From Lachnospiraceae bacterium (GTDB lineage: Bacteria; Bacillota; Clostridia; Lachnospirales; Lachnospiraceae): a stretch of DNA of 37,873 bases. Every line of letters begins with the position of its first letter. Position 1 is the stretch's first letter. Where the stretch lies: the NCBI GenBank assembly GCA_024699355.1, contig JAILPR010000009.1, forward strand, positions 1-37,873. The letters run 5' to 3'. Below are positions 28,501-37,873 of the stretch, one piece after another. The position numbers and the translations under genes were made by a program. The notes beneath the pieces were generated by a model. The model was given only the letters and a program-made list of their open reading frames with translations, was not told the origin of the DNA and searched no databases.

Positions 28501-29466
28501 TTATCTGTTAAAGCAAGCTACTTTATGTCCGTTTCCACGATCCTCAAGTGACGGACACTCCTGTGCACAACGCTCTGTCGCATACGGACATCTGGTACGG
28601 AATGCGCAACCGGACGGCATATGCAGCGGACTCGGGATCTCTCCCTGAAGAATGATACGCTGCTTGGACTTTGCGATCTTCGGATCCGGGATCGGCACTG
28701 CACTAAGCAAAGATTCCGAATACGGATGCATCGGATGATCATACAGTTCATCCGCATCAGCGATCTCAACGATCTTCCCCAGATACATTACCGCGATACG
28801 ATTGGAAATATGATGAACCACGAGCAGGTCATGTGCGATAAACAGATACGCAACACCCAGCTTTTCCTGCAGTTCTTCAAACATATTAATCACCTGTGCC
28901 TGAATGGAAACATCCAATGCGGAAACAGGCTCATCACAAACGATAAATTTCGGATCTACGGCCAACGCTCTCGCAATACCGATACGCTGTCTCTGACCGC
29001 CGGAGAATTCATGCGCATAACGTGTTGCATGCTCTGCGTTCAGACCAACCGTTTCCATTAACGAAAGAATCTTTTCACGGCGATCTGCTTTGGTCGTATA
29101 TAAGTGGTGAACATCCAGCGGTTCACCGATGATATCTTCTACTGTCATTCTCGGATTCAGAGATGAATACGGATCCTGGAATACCATCTGCATCTCTTTA
29201 CGAAGTTCCGGCATATTCTTTTCGGTCACCAGTTCTCCGTTAAATCTAAACTCACCGGAAGTCGGCTTATACAGATGTAACAGGGTACGACCTACTGTTG
29301 TCTTACCGCATCCGGACTCTCCTACCAGACCAAGTGTCTCTCCCGGCTTAATGTCAAAAGATACACCATCTACAGCTTTTAAAGTCAAAGACTTTCCAAA
29401 GCCGCCCTTTACGGGAAAGTATTCTTTTAAATCCTTGACTTCCACAAGGTTCTTTACTTCAGACAT
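28501..29466 (-). CDS. oppF: Oligopeptide ABC transporter ATP-binding protein OppF
   Basis: Walker A GESGCGKTT; FSGGQRQRIGIARALAVDPKFIVCDEPVSALDVSIQAQ; start MSEVKNLVEVKDL at 29466. Confidence 0.94.
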   Translation of the reverse strand: MSEVKNLVEVKDLKEYFPVKGGFGKSLTLKAVDGVSFDIKPGETLGLVGESGCGKTTVGRTLLHLYKPTSGEFRFNGELVTEKNMPELRKEMQMVFQDPYSSLNPRMTVEDIIGEPLDVHHLYTTKADRREKILSLMETVGLNAEHATRYAHEFSGGQRQRIGIARALAVDPKFIVCDEPVSALDVSIQAQVINMFEELQEKLGVAYLFIAHDLLVVHHISNRIAVMYLGKIVEIADADELYDHPMHPYSESLLSAVPIPDPKIAKSKQRIILQGEIPSPLHMPSGCAFRTRCPYATERCAQECPSLEDRGNGHKVACFNR

Positions 29467-29467
29467 T

Positions 29468-30463
29468 TTAAACCTCTCCAGCAGCACTCAGCTGTTTCTT
29501 TACATTCATCCAGCAGGAAGCATAATGGCCTTCACCAACAAGTTCTTCCTGCGGCTTTTCTTCCAAACAGATCTTTAACGCCTCATCACAGCGTGTGCAG
29601 AAGGCACATCCTGCAGGCATATTCAGCAGATTGATCGGTGTTCCGCCGATCGGGATCAGCTTTTCTTTCATGTTGGAAGCATTCGGGATGGACCGAAGCA
29701 ATCCCTTGGTATATTCATGCGCCGGATGATAGAAAATATCCTCTGCATTGCCTCTCTCGCATACACGACCACCGTACATGACGATGATCTCATCGCACAT
29801 ACCTGCGATAACACCCAGATCATGTGTAACCAGAATGATCGCCATACCGAGCTTTTTCTGCAGATCCTGCATTAATTCCAGAATCTGTGCCTGAATGGTA
29901 ACATCCAGCGCAGTTGTCGGTTCATCTGCGATCAGAATATCCGGTTCGGAAGCAAGCGCCATGGCGATCATGACACGCTGACGCATACCGCCTGATAATT
30001 CATGCGGATACTGTTTTAAACGCTTCTCCGGCTCATTCACGCCAACCAGCTCCAGCATTTCTTTGGCACGATCAAAAGCCTGTTCTTTATTACGATCCGT
30101 ATGAAGCAGAATTGCTTCCATCAACTGATTGCCGATCGTGAACGTCGGATTCAGACTGGTCATCGGATCCTGGAAAATGATACTGCAGCATTTTCCACGG
30201 AAGCCACGCATCTGCGCAGCATTGTAATTCAAAATATTTTCGCCCTTATACAGGATCTCACCGTCGATGACCTTACCGGAGCCTGCCAGGATCTGCATAA
30301 TGGAATATGCCGTAACGGATTTACCGGAACCGGATTCACCAACGATACCAAGGATCTTACCTGCTTCCAGGTTAAAGGAAACACCGTTGACGGCTTTCAC
30401 TTCACCGGAATCGGTAAAAAATGATGTATGTAAATTTTTTACTTCTAGAATTTTCTCACTCAT
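29468..30463 (-). CDS. oppD: Oligopeptide ABC transporter ATP-binding protein OppD
   Basis: GESGSGKSVTAYSIMQIL; LSGGMRQRVMIAMALASEPDILIADEPTTALDVTIQAQ. Confidence 0.94.
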   Translation of the reverse strand: MSEKILEVKNLHTSFFTDSGEVKAVNGVSFNLEAGKILGIVGESGSGKSVTAYSIMQILAGSGKVIDGEILYKGENILNYNAAQMRGFRGKCCSIIFQDPMTSLNPTFTIGNQLMEAILLHTDRNKEQAFDRAKEMLELVGVNEPEKRLKQYPHELSGGMRQRVMIAMALASEPDILIADEPTTALDVTIQAQILELMQDLQKKLGMAIILVTHDLGVIAGMCDEIIVMYGGRVCERGNAEDIFYHPAHEYTKGLLRSIPNASNMKEKLIPIGGTPINLLNMPAGCAFCTRCDEALKICLEEKPQEELVGEGHYASCWMNVKKQLSAAGEV

Positions 30464-30509
30464 GTTTCTGATACCCTTCGCGTCTTAGGATGATAACTGT
30501 TTCTTCCTA

Positions 30510-31580
30510 TTATTTCTTCAGCTTCGGATCAAGTGCATCACGCAAACCGTCACCAAGCAGATTCAATGCCAATACGATCAGGCAGATCATCATTGCCGGG
30601 AATAACAGTTTGTACGGATAGCTCTGCAGACCCTGTCTTGCATTATTTGCCAAAGAACCAAGCGATGGCATCGGCGCTGCAACACCAAGACCGATGAAGC
30701 TCAGGAAACTCTCGGTAAAGATAGCGCTCGGAATCTGAAGTGCTGTTGTGATAATGATAACGCTCAGGCAGTTCGGTAAAATATGCTTCCAGATGATTCG
30801 TTTCGGCTTTGCGCCAATGGACTTTGCAGCCAATACGTATTCGTTCTCTTTTACGGAGAGGATCTGACCACGTACCAGACGTGCCATACCAACCCAGTAT
30901 AACAGACCGAATACAATGAAAATGGAAACCATATTGGTACCAAGCTTTGCAATGATACCTGTTGAATCATTCAATAACTCTTTGAGTACAACGGAAAGCA
31001 AAATAATAACCAGCATATCCGGGAGGGAATAAATAATATCGACGATACGCATCATGATCAGGTCCGTTCGTCCGCCTGCATAACCGGAAATACTACCATA
31101 TAACACACCAATGACCAAAACGATCAGACTGGCGAATAAACCAACGGAAAGAGAAACTCTGGTTCCGTAGATCACACGGATAAAATAGTCACGGCTCAGC
31201 TCATCGGTTCCCATGATATGCGGGAACAGCTTAATGCCGGTCTCTTCCATAAACGCAAGCTCGTTCTCCGAATACTGGAACGGTCCAAGATTCATGGCGG
31301 TCTTATCCCTCATCCCGTTTACCTTCAGGATTTCGGAATAACCGTACGGAACGACAAGCGGTCCGATCGTAATCAATAAAATAATAAGTACAAGTACAAC
31401 AATACTGAAAACTGCCAACGGATTCTTAAAGAGCTTCTTCATACTGTCCTTAAAAAAGGTCGTTGATTCGCTCATGACATCCTGCTGCTTCTTTTCCTCA
31501 TCAGTTGCCTTTTCAAATTTGGAAAGGTCAATCTGCATGCTCAGCGGATTCTTCTTTGGCATCATATCTACATCACTCAT
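30510..31580 (-). CDS. oppC: Oligopeptide ABC transporter permease OppC
   Basis: 356 aa; HIMGTDELSRDYFIRVIYGTRVSLSVG..., FTESFLSFIGLGVAAPMPSLGSLANNA. Confidence 0.94.
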   Translation of the reverse strand: MSDVDMMPKKNPLSMQIDLSKFEKATDEEKKQQDVMSESTTFFKDSMKKLFKNPLAVFSIVVLVLIILLITIGPLVVPYGYSEILKVNGMRDKTAMNLGPFQYSENELAFMEETGIKLFPHIMGTDELSRDYFIRVIYGTRVSLSVGLFASLIVLVIGVLYGSISGYAGGRTDLIMMRIVDIIYSLPDMLVIILLSVVLKELLNDSTGIIAKLGTNMVSIFIVFGLLYWVGMARLVRGQILSVKENEYVLAAKSIGAKPKRIIWKHILPNCLSVIIITTALQIPSAIFTESFLSFIGLGVAAPMPSLGSLANNARQGLQSYPYKLLFPAMMICLIVLALNLLGDGLRDALDPKLKK

Positions 31581-31595
31581 TTTAAAAAGTTCTCC

Positions 31596-32507
31596 TTAGT
31601 CAAACGTAATTCTCGGATCTACCATCTTATAGATCAGGTCACTGATGAGGTTCATGGTTACCATCAGGACTGCAAGGAAGATGGTCGTACCCATGATCAT
31701 CGGATAATCTCTGTTGTTAATACCGGTAACGAATTTAGATCCCAATCCGCCGACTGTGAAGATACTCTCTACTACCATGGAACCGGTCAAAATGGATGCA
31801 AGCATCGGTCCGACATAAGTGATAACAGGAATCAGCGCATTACGAAGTGCATGCTTAAAGATCACTTTTGTGGGAGCAACACCCTTTGCCTTGGCAGTAC
31901 GGACATAATCCTGTCCCAGTACCTCAAGCATACTGGTCTTGGTCAGACGGGTAATGTATGCCATCGGATACATAGACAATGCCAGTACCGGCAACAGATA
32001 GTTGCTGTTCTCTGTGGACCAGACCTGAATCCAGCCAAGTTTGATACAGAATACATATAATAATAAAGTAGCCAATACGAAACTCGGCACCGCCGTCATC
32101 AATGTGGAAATAAACACGATGAATCGATCTGCCCAGGTGTTTCTGTATAACGCTGCGATCGATCCCAGAACAATACCTGTCAGGATCGCCAGTGCAGCTG
32201 CCATACCACCGATGGTTGCCGAAACTTTGAACGAGCCAAAAATAGTCTCTGCAATATCACGACCGGTCTTGGTCGAAATACCCATATCACCATGAACTAA
32301 ACCCTTCACATAAATAATGTACTGTTCCGGAAGCGGCTTATCCAGGTTATAACGCTTCTCCAACGCTGCTTTTACTTCCGGAGAAGAAGCTTTTTCCGAG
32401 TTGAACGGACCACCCGGAACCGCATTCATGGTAAAGAATGTGATGATCGTAATGATCACGATCGTGAAAAATGCTAACAGAACTCTTTTGACAACATATC
32501 TGCCCAT
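31596..32507 (-). CDS. oppB: Oligopeptide ABC transporter permease OppB
   Basis: 303 aa; MGRYVVKRVLLAFFTIVIITIITFFTMNAVPGGPF...; DYVRTAKAKGVAPTKVIFKHALRNALIPVITYVG. Confidence 0.94.
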   Translation of the reverse strand: MGRYVVKRVLLAFFTIVIITIITFFTMNAVPGGPFNSEKASSPEVKAALEKRYNLDKPLPEQYIIYVKGLVHGDMGISTKTGRDIAETIFGSFKVSATIGGMAAALAILTGIVLGSIAALYRNTWADRFIVFISTLMTAVPSFVLATLLLYVFCIKLGWIQVWSTENSNYLLPVLALSMYPMAYITRLTKTSMLEVLGQDYVRTAKAKGVAPTKVIFKHALRNALIPVITYVGPMLASILTGSMVVESIFTVGGLGSKFVTGINNRDYPMIMGTTIFLAVLMVTMNLISDLIYKMVDPRITFD

Positions 32508-32707
32508 ACTACTTTGCTCCTGTACTACGAATATTTTGAAGCGTTACGCTTCGATGATCCATAACCAACCACGGATCAATTACTGCATCTTATAACCGTA
32601 AATTATATCGCTTTAAATCACTAAAGCATAAAAAAAATGAGATGAACGAACCGTCACCCCATCGTGCCTGCAAAATTATGCGATTAACAAGTAACAGCAT
32701 GAAATGT

Positions 32708-32736
32708 ATTCTAATAATTTTACGGGCAACTGTCAA
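32708..32736 (-). promoter_or_regulatory. Promoter TTGACA-N17-TAGAAT upstream of the opp operon
   Basis: Minus strand: -35 TTGACA (32736..32731), 17-nt spacer, -10 TAGAAT (32713..32708); implies a leader of about 190 nt. Confidence 0.75.
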
Positions 32737-32960
32737 GGCACGTTTCACGTTGATTTTTCGCGCTTTATGCAGTATTTATTCACACTTTATTCAGCTAAAA
32801 TTGCATAACAAAGGGAAACCGATGTGTTTTTATACAGTTTCCATGCATAAAAATTGATATTTATTCATTTTTAAAAATTATCAATTTTTACGCAATTCTT
32901 CCCATTAGATCAAATTATTGCTCTTAAATACGATGATAAGTGCATTTATTTCAATCATGC

Positions 32961-33641
32961 TTAAATATTCTCGATCTGCCAATCGATCGGAGTCTCTCCG
33001 TGAGCGATTAAAAATTCATTTGCTTTACTAAAATGCTGACATCCGAAAAATCCGCGACTGGCCGATAACGGACTGGGATGAGGTGCCGTCAGGATCAGAT
33101 GCTTCGGATTATTCAGCATCTCCATCTTGCTTTGCGCCGGCTTTCCCCACAGGAAAAATACGATCGGACGATCCTGCGCGTTCACCGCGGTAATGATCGC
33201 GTCGGTAAACTGCTCCCACCCGTGCTTTTGATGTGAAAATGCCTGATGTGCCCGCACCGTCAGTACCGTATTTAACAAAAGTACCCCCTGATCGGCCCAT
33301 TTTTTCAAATACCCGTTATTCGGAATACTGCACCCCAAATCGCTATGCAGTTCTTTATAAATATTCTTTAAGGAAGGCGGAATATCTTCGCCCGGCAAAA
33401 CCGAAAAGCTAAGGCCATGTGCCTGATGCACATTATGATACGGATCCTGCCCCAAAAGTACCACCTTAACCTTGGATAACGGCGTAAAATGAAAGGCATT
33501 AAAAATATCATCCGCCGGAGGATATACCACCGTAGTCTGATATTCTTTTGAGACAAAGGTATACAGTTCCTTATAATAAGGCTTCTTTGTCTCCGTTACC
33601 ACAACATCTTTCCAGTCATTTTCAATCATTCCCATGACCAA
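32961..33641 (-). CDS. ung: Uracil-DNA glycosylase (family 1)
   Basis: VVLLGQDPYHNVHQAHGLSFSV; LLLNTVLTV; HPSPLSASRGFFG. Confidence 0.97.
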   Translation of the reverse strand: MVMGMIENDWKDVVVTETKKPYYKELYTFVSKEYQTTVVYPPADDIFNAFHFTPLSKVKVVLLGQDPYHNVHQAHGLSFSVLPGEDIPPSLKNIYKELHSDLGCSIPNNGYLKKWADQGVLLLNTVLTVRAHQAFSHQKHGWEQFTDAIITAVNAQDRPIVFFLWGKPAQSKMEMLNNPKHLILTAPHPSPLSASRGFFGCQHFSKANEFLIAHGETPIDWQIENI

Positions 33642-33692
33642 TCCCCTTTACGTTCAGATAAAGCATACTGTCCGTGCAAACATTCCCGCAGC

Positions 33693-34457
33693 CTATTCCA
33701 GGCGAACGGATACACCTTTTTGACGTAAATACTCTTTGACTTCCCTGATTTCCAGTTCTTTGTAATGAAATAATGAAGCCGCAAGAGCTGCTTCCGCCTT
33801 GCCTTCGGTCAGTGCTTCATAAAAATGCGACAACTCACCGGCACCGCCCGATGCGATGACCGGGATCGATACCGTCTCCGCGATCTGTCGTGTCAGCTCC
33901 AGATCATATCCGGCCTTGGTCCCGTCACAATCCATACTGGTCAAAAGGATCTCGCCTGCCCCAAGCTCTTCTACTCTGGCTGCCCATTCGATCGCATCGA
34001 TACCGACATCAATCCTGCCGCCGTTTTTGTAAATATTCCATCCGCTGCCATCTTCTCTTTTCTTGGCATCGATGGCTACAACCACACACTGACTGCCGAA
34101 TTTATCCGCAGCATCAGAGATCAGCCGCGGTGTATTGATCGCGGAAGAATTAATGGAAATCTTGTCCGCGCCTTCACGAAGCAGCATCTTAAAATCATCC
34201 GTGGTACGGATACCGCCGCCTACCGTAAACGGGATAAAGACACGCTCGGCAACACGACGGACCATATCCACCACCGTAGCTCTGGCATCACTTGATGCCG
34301 TGATATCCAAAAAAACCACCTCATCCGCACCGGCCTTATCATAAGCAGCCGCGATCTCCACCGGATCTCCGGCATCCTTTAAATCCACGAAATTCACGCC
34401 CTTCACGACGCGTCCGTTATTCACATCCAAACAGGGAATAATTCTTTTAGTATGCAT
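33693..34457 (-). CDS. hisF: Imidazole glycerol phosphate synthase cyclase subunit
   Basis: 254 aa; [31 protein letters not shown]...; [18 protein letters not shown]. Confidence 0.97.
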   Translation of the reverse strand: MHTKRIIPCLDVNNGRVVKGVNFVDLKDAGDPVEIAAAYDKAGADEVVFLDITASSDARATVVDMVRRVAERVFIPFTVGGGIRTTDDFKMLLREGADKISINSSAINTPRLISDAADKFGSQCVVVAIDAKKREDGSGWNIYKNGGRIDVGIDAIEWAARVEELGAGEILLTSMDCDGTKAGYDLELTRQIAETVSIPVIASGGAGELSHFYEALTEGKAEAALAASLFHYKELEIREVKEYLRQKGVSVRLE

Positions 34458-34489
34458 AATCTACGATATCTCTTTCTCTATAGAATCAA

Positions 34490-35098
34490 TTACGAAATCT
34501 TCAAAAAGTTTTCCAGGATCTGCAGTCCCGTATCCGAGCTCTTTTCCGGATGAAACTGACACGCAAAGACATTTCCCTGCTCAACAGATGCCTGAATTTT
34601 CACACCGTAATCACAGGTCGCCGTCACGATCTTTTGATCCGATGCTTCCAAATAATACGAATGCACGAAATAAACAAACCTGCCTTCCGGGATTCCCGCA
34701 AAAAGGCGCCCGGGATTCGGATAATCCAGCGAATTCCAACCGATATGCGGGATCTTTAATCCGGTATCCTGCGGAATACGGCAGATCTTTCCTTTGCAGA
34801 TTCCAAGTCCCTCTGCCTCAGGAGATTCCTCACTGCTTTCAAAAAACAGCTGCAGCCCCAAGCAGATTCCCAAAAGCGGCGTATTGCGGTCAGCCACTTG
34901 TCGGATCACCTCAACCAACTGATATTCGCGAAGCTTTTGCATCGCATCTCCAAACGCTCCAACGCCCGGTAAGATCACATGATCCGCCTGCAAAATCAGC
35001 GCCGGATCTCTGGTCACGCACACCTCTGCGCCCAAATGGATCAGCGCCTTCTCCACGCTCTTGATATTACCGGCATCATAATCTATTATTGCAACCAC
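34490..35098 (-). CDS. hisH: Imidazole glycerol phosphate synthase glutamine amidotransferase subunit
   Basis: IIDYDAGNIKSVEKAL; LGICLGLQLFFESSEES; QFHPEKS; likely GTG start with GAGGAG RBS. Confidence 0.96.
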   Translation of the reverse strand: MVAIIDYDAGNIKSVEKALIHLGAEVCVTRDPALILQADHVILPGVGAFGDAMQKLREYQLVEVIRQVADRNTPLLGICLGLQLFFESSEESPEAEGLGICKGKICRIPQDTGLKIPHIGWNSLDYPNPGRLFAGIPEGRFVYFVHSYYLEASDQKIVTATCDYGVKIQASVEQGNVFACQFHPEKSSDTGLQILENFLKIS

Positions 35099-35183
35099 AA
35101 CAGCTCCTCACTTTCACATATTAACGTACTAGAATATTTTCCTTTACTATCTTATCTTATGCGCCCGTATGATACAAGTTAAA

Positions 35184-35225
35184 AAGCTCCGAACATCTCA
35201 GGTAACCCTGAAATATTCGGAGCTT
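35184..35225 (-). terminator. Rho-independent terminator after the large acidic protein gene
   Basis: AAGCTCCGAA...CAGG-GTTA-CCTG...TTCGGAGCTT imperfect long stem; minus strand ends GGAGCTTTTTAAC. Confidence 0.85.
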
Positions 35226-35256
35226 CGTTGTTCCAAATGATCACTGTATCAATACA

Positions 35257-37873
35257 TTATTCCTCAGGAGGTGACGGATTCGAAGAATCCTCCATTGGCT
35301 GATCAGAAGAATCCTGTATCGGTACATCCTCAAGACTCATTTCCTCATTTTCCGCAGGTAAGGTATCTACCAGCGGCAAACGGATGGTCTCTGTTGAAGT
35401 ATCTTCACTCTCCGAGGTCGCAGCATTCTCTGCTTCCTCTTTTGCCGCAAACTCTTCGGCTACCTCAGCCTCGATCTTCTCATACGGATCCTCGTATTCC
35501 GTACCGTTGACCACAGCCTCGATCCGAAGTGTATACGTATAATCGTCATCATCTTCCGCAATGATCTTCGCATCTCCCTCCGTCAAATGATATTCCGACG
35601 AAAGAATACTTAAGATCTGCTGATAGATGCGTTCCAGTTCATCCGTGATCAGACTGAATGCCGAAAACTTCTGATCCTCTTCATAAAGAGCGACACCTTC
35701 GATCAGGTCATTTAATGCCTTGACCTCTTCACCGAGTGCCTTATGATTTTCATAAGAATCGACCTTATTCTGCATTGCGAGTGTTGCAACCGCACGCTGA
35801 TAAATAATCGAGTCACTCTCATTCAGCTTCTTACCCTGGTAAAGCATATATGCTTCCTGATAATCACCCTTTCGGTAGGCTCTGCGTGCACTCTGCGTCT
35901 CCAGGATCGGAAGAATGATGTTGTTAAAGAGAAGTAACAGAACGACCAGCGTGATCGCTACGAGCACAACCGCAAAAACACGCTTCTTGCCGATCTTTTT
36001 AGAGGCCTCTTCCGGTGTCGGTTCCGGCTTTTCCTTCTTGGGCTTTTTCTCTTTCTTTTTCTTGCCCTTCTTGCCGCCTTCGCCTTCTTCTCCGTCTTCG
36101 CCGTCCTCGCCTTCGGCACCTTCGCCCTTTTTGCCTTTCTTGCCTTTCTTTTTCTTCTCTTTCTTTTTCTTTCCTTTTTTACCGCCTTCAGCTTCTTCGC
36201 CTTCGCCGCCTTCGCCGGCTTCACCCTCGGCACCTTCCGCACCCTCAGCACCTTCCGCAGTACCTTCGCCCTCGACTGCTTCTTCCTCGTCAGGCTCATT
36301 TTCTTCAAAAAGCGCCTCAATGATCCTGCCTAAAAGCCCTTTCTTCTTTGGCTCTGCCTCCTCTGCTTCCGCAAGAAGTTCCGCAGGTGCTGTACTCTCA
36401 TCGATTTCAAGAGACGCCGGCTCTTCCGGTGCCTCTCCTTCGGAAAGATCCGGAATGTCCTCTAATCCTGCGATCGGCTCCTCGAATAAATCTGCCGCCC
36501 CGATCGGATTATCGAGCATATCCATAAAATCAGGCTCACCGCCACCAATCTCTTCGGTCACAGGTCCATCAAATTCGCCACCGTTGAATGCTTCACCGCG
36601 CTCCTTAGCCTGTGCATTCTGCTCTGCAGCAGCAGCCATCAGATCATCCATCATTCCGGGTTCTTCGAAATTCTGGGCAAGATCTCCAGCCTCGACAAAA
36701 TCCTCATCCGGGATTAATTTTTTGACATCCGCCTCTGTAATCTCACGACGTGCATACGGATGATCATTCGTCACGCCTGCTTCACTGATGCTATCCGGAT
36801 CCAGATCAAAACCGCCCAGAGCACTCGCTACCGAAGCAGCATCATTGGAAATATCATCAAGTACATCTGCCCCTGCTTCTCCTGCGGCCATACCGGCATC
36901 GGCTACTGCGCCGGTCGCGCCTGCAACTGCTCCGGCTGCACCTGCTGTGCCTGCAGCTGCATCATCTGCCGCTTTCTTTTTCCCTCTGCCAAACAGTTTG
37001 GAAAAGAAGCCCTGCTTTTCTTCTCCGGTAGATTCTCCGGAATCAGACTGCTCCTGATCCTTTTTATTTTTTCTGCGTTTCTTTTCTTTCTTCTTTTTCT
37101 TCTTCGGATTCTCCTCCGCTTCAGCTGGCACCGCCTCTGAAGGAGATTCCTCACCGTAATAATCCGCTTCCTCGAGAATCTCATGATTATCTGACATCTG
37201 AAGAAGGGATTCAATATCAGACATAACCCCTTGCGCGTCATCAGCCCCGTCATTTTCCGGTAGATCAAACTCCGGATCCAGATCGGCGCCTTCCTTACTT
37301 GCCTTAAGCATCCGGTCGATCTGTTCTTCCGTCAGATTCTGGATATCTTCGGCCATCACCTTATCGCCGGTAGACATCTCTGATTCCGCAAAATCATCTT
37401 CAGCCATCAGATCATCCATTACCGGAAGATCATCGATTGGCGAAGCATCCTCAATGATCGGGACATCCTCAATGATCGGGACATCCTCGATCGGTGGAAT
37501 ATCATCCATCACCGGCAGATCCTCGATTTCCGGAGTTTCATCCATCGCCGGCAGATCATCGATTGCCGGGACTTCATCCATCGCCGGCAGATCATCGATT
37601 ACCGGGGCTTCATCCACCGCCGGCAGATCCTCGATTACCGGAACATCATCCACCGCCGGCAGATCCTCGATTGCCGGGGCTTCATCCATCACCGGCAGAT
37701 CCTCGATTGCAGCCTCCTCTGATGGAATCAAATCATCTTGCGGTTCCGCAACATCCCCTGTAACTGCAGTCGGCTCTGGAATATCTGCCTCCGGAACATC
37801 TTCCTCTGCCGCATCTTTCGGTGCAACGGGTACTGTTTCTCTAACAGGTGCTACATGAATCGGTGCATTCTGA
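35257..37873 (-). CDS. Large acidic/Lys-rich low-complexity single-pass membrane protein with 12-aa repeats; 5' end beyond window
   Basis: Single TM RVFAVVLVAITLVVLLLLFNNIILPIL after Lys/Glu-rich stretches; repeat consensus P(A/V)xDExPxI(E/D)DL. The track start at 37731 is an internal TTG (Leu): frame stays open upstream (QNAPIHVAPVRETVPVAPKDAAEEDVPEADIPEPTAVTGDVAEPQDD) to the window edge. Confidence 0.85.
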   Translation of the reverse strand, partial: QNAPIHVAPVRETVPVAPKDAAEEDVPEADIPEPTAVTGDVAEPQDDLIPSEEAAIEDLPVMDEAPAIEDLPAVDDVPVIEDLPAVDEAPVIDDLPAMDEVPAIDDLPAMDETPEIEDLPVMDDIPPIEDVPIIEDVPIIEDASPIDDLPVMDDLMAEDDFAESEMSTGDKVMAEDIQNLTEEQIDRMLKASKEGADLDPEFDLPENDGADDAQGVMSDIESLLQMSDNHEILEEADYYGEESPSEAVPAEAEENPKKKKKKEKKRRKNKKDQEQSDSGESTGEEKQGFFSKLFGRGKKKAADDAAAGTAGAAGAVAGATGAVADAGMAAGEAGADVLDDISNDAASVASALGGFDLDPDSISEAGVTNDHPYARREITEADVKKLIPDEDFVEAGDLAQNFEEPGMMDDLMAAAAEQNAQAKERGEAFNGGEFDGPVTEEIGGGEPDFMDMLDNPIGAADLFEEPIAGLEDIPDLSEGEAPEEPASLEIDESTAPAELLAEAEEAEPKKKGLLGRIIEALFEENEPDEEEAVEGEGTAEGAEGAEGAEGEAGEGGEGEEAEGGKKGKKKKEKKKKGKKGKKGEGAEGEDGEDGEEGEGGKKGKKKKEKKPKKEKPEPTPEEASKKIGKKRVFAVVLVAITLVVLLLLFNNIILPILETQSARRAYRKGDYQEAYMLYQGKKLNESDSIIYQRAVATLAMQNKVDSYENHKALGEEVKALNDLIEGVALYEEDQKFSAFSLITDELERIYQQILSILSSEYHLTEGDAKIIAEDDDDYTYTLRIEAVVNGTEYEDPYEKIEAEVAEEFAAKEEAENAATSESEDTSTETIRLPLVDTLPAENEEMSLEDVPIQDSSDQPMEDSSNPSPPEE
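37431..37711 (-). repeat. In-frame tandem repeats of about 36 bp encoding 12-aa acidic units
   Basis: Plus-strand units such as atcCATCGCCGGCAGATCaTCGATTgCCGGgaCTT recur at about 36-bp period. Confidence 0.88.

Noticed and set aside
35915-36763. 282-aa Ser/Pro-rich plus-strand ORF
   Set aside because: Reverse-complement artefact of Glu/Lys/Ala-rich coding sequence.
37454-37858. Repeat-rich plus-strand ORF (SSIAGRSSITG...)
   Set aside because: Mirror of the 36-bp coding repeats of the minus-strand acidic protein.

Overview
The window looks like a chromosomal segment of a Firmicute, probably Lachnospiraceae-like. That assignment rests on protein character only; no database was searched. Most genes are on the minus strand. 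In window order: alaS (cut by the left edge), glyS, a lipoprotein, recO, era, a DUF4349-type lipoprotein, an M16C insulinase-family protease, two small coupled genes (one sigma-70-like), a rhomboid-like membrane protein with a Zn ribbon, and a plus-strand giant 2-hydroxyacyl-CoA dehydratase activase fusion. Then follow a GH25 lysozyme with cell-wall-binding repeats, a convergent amidase, an aldose-1-epimerase-like gene, a polar amino-acid ABC transporter, a Na/Pi cotransporter, lysA, an oligopeptide ABC transporter (oppA plus oppBCDF), ung, hisF, hisH, and a large acidic/Lys-rich repeat membrane protein open at the right edge. The two strongest observations are: (1) both ABC substrate-binding lipoproteins, the GlnH-like and the OppA-like, appear circularly permuted, with the segment that is normally C-terminal placed right after the lipobox; and (2) a ~370-nt intergenic region upstream of the epimerase carries a near-consensus sigma-A promoter (TTGACA-N17-TATAAC) and many stem-loops, suggesting a structured ncRNA or leader. 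Others include a three-copy 36-bp terminator-like hairpin array after oppA, a short duplication of a gene tail, an unusual DUF4349/era overlap, a sigma-like protein apparently lacking region 4, and a 12-bp perfect inverted repeat around the lysozyme promoter.
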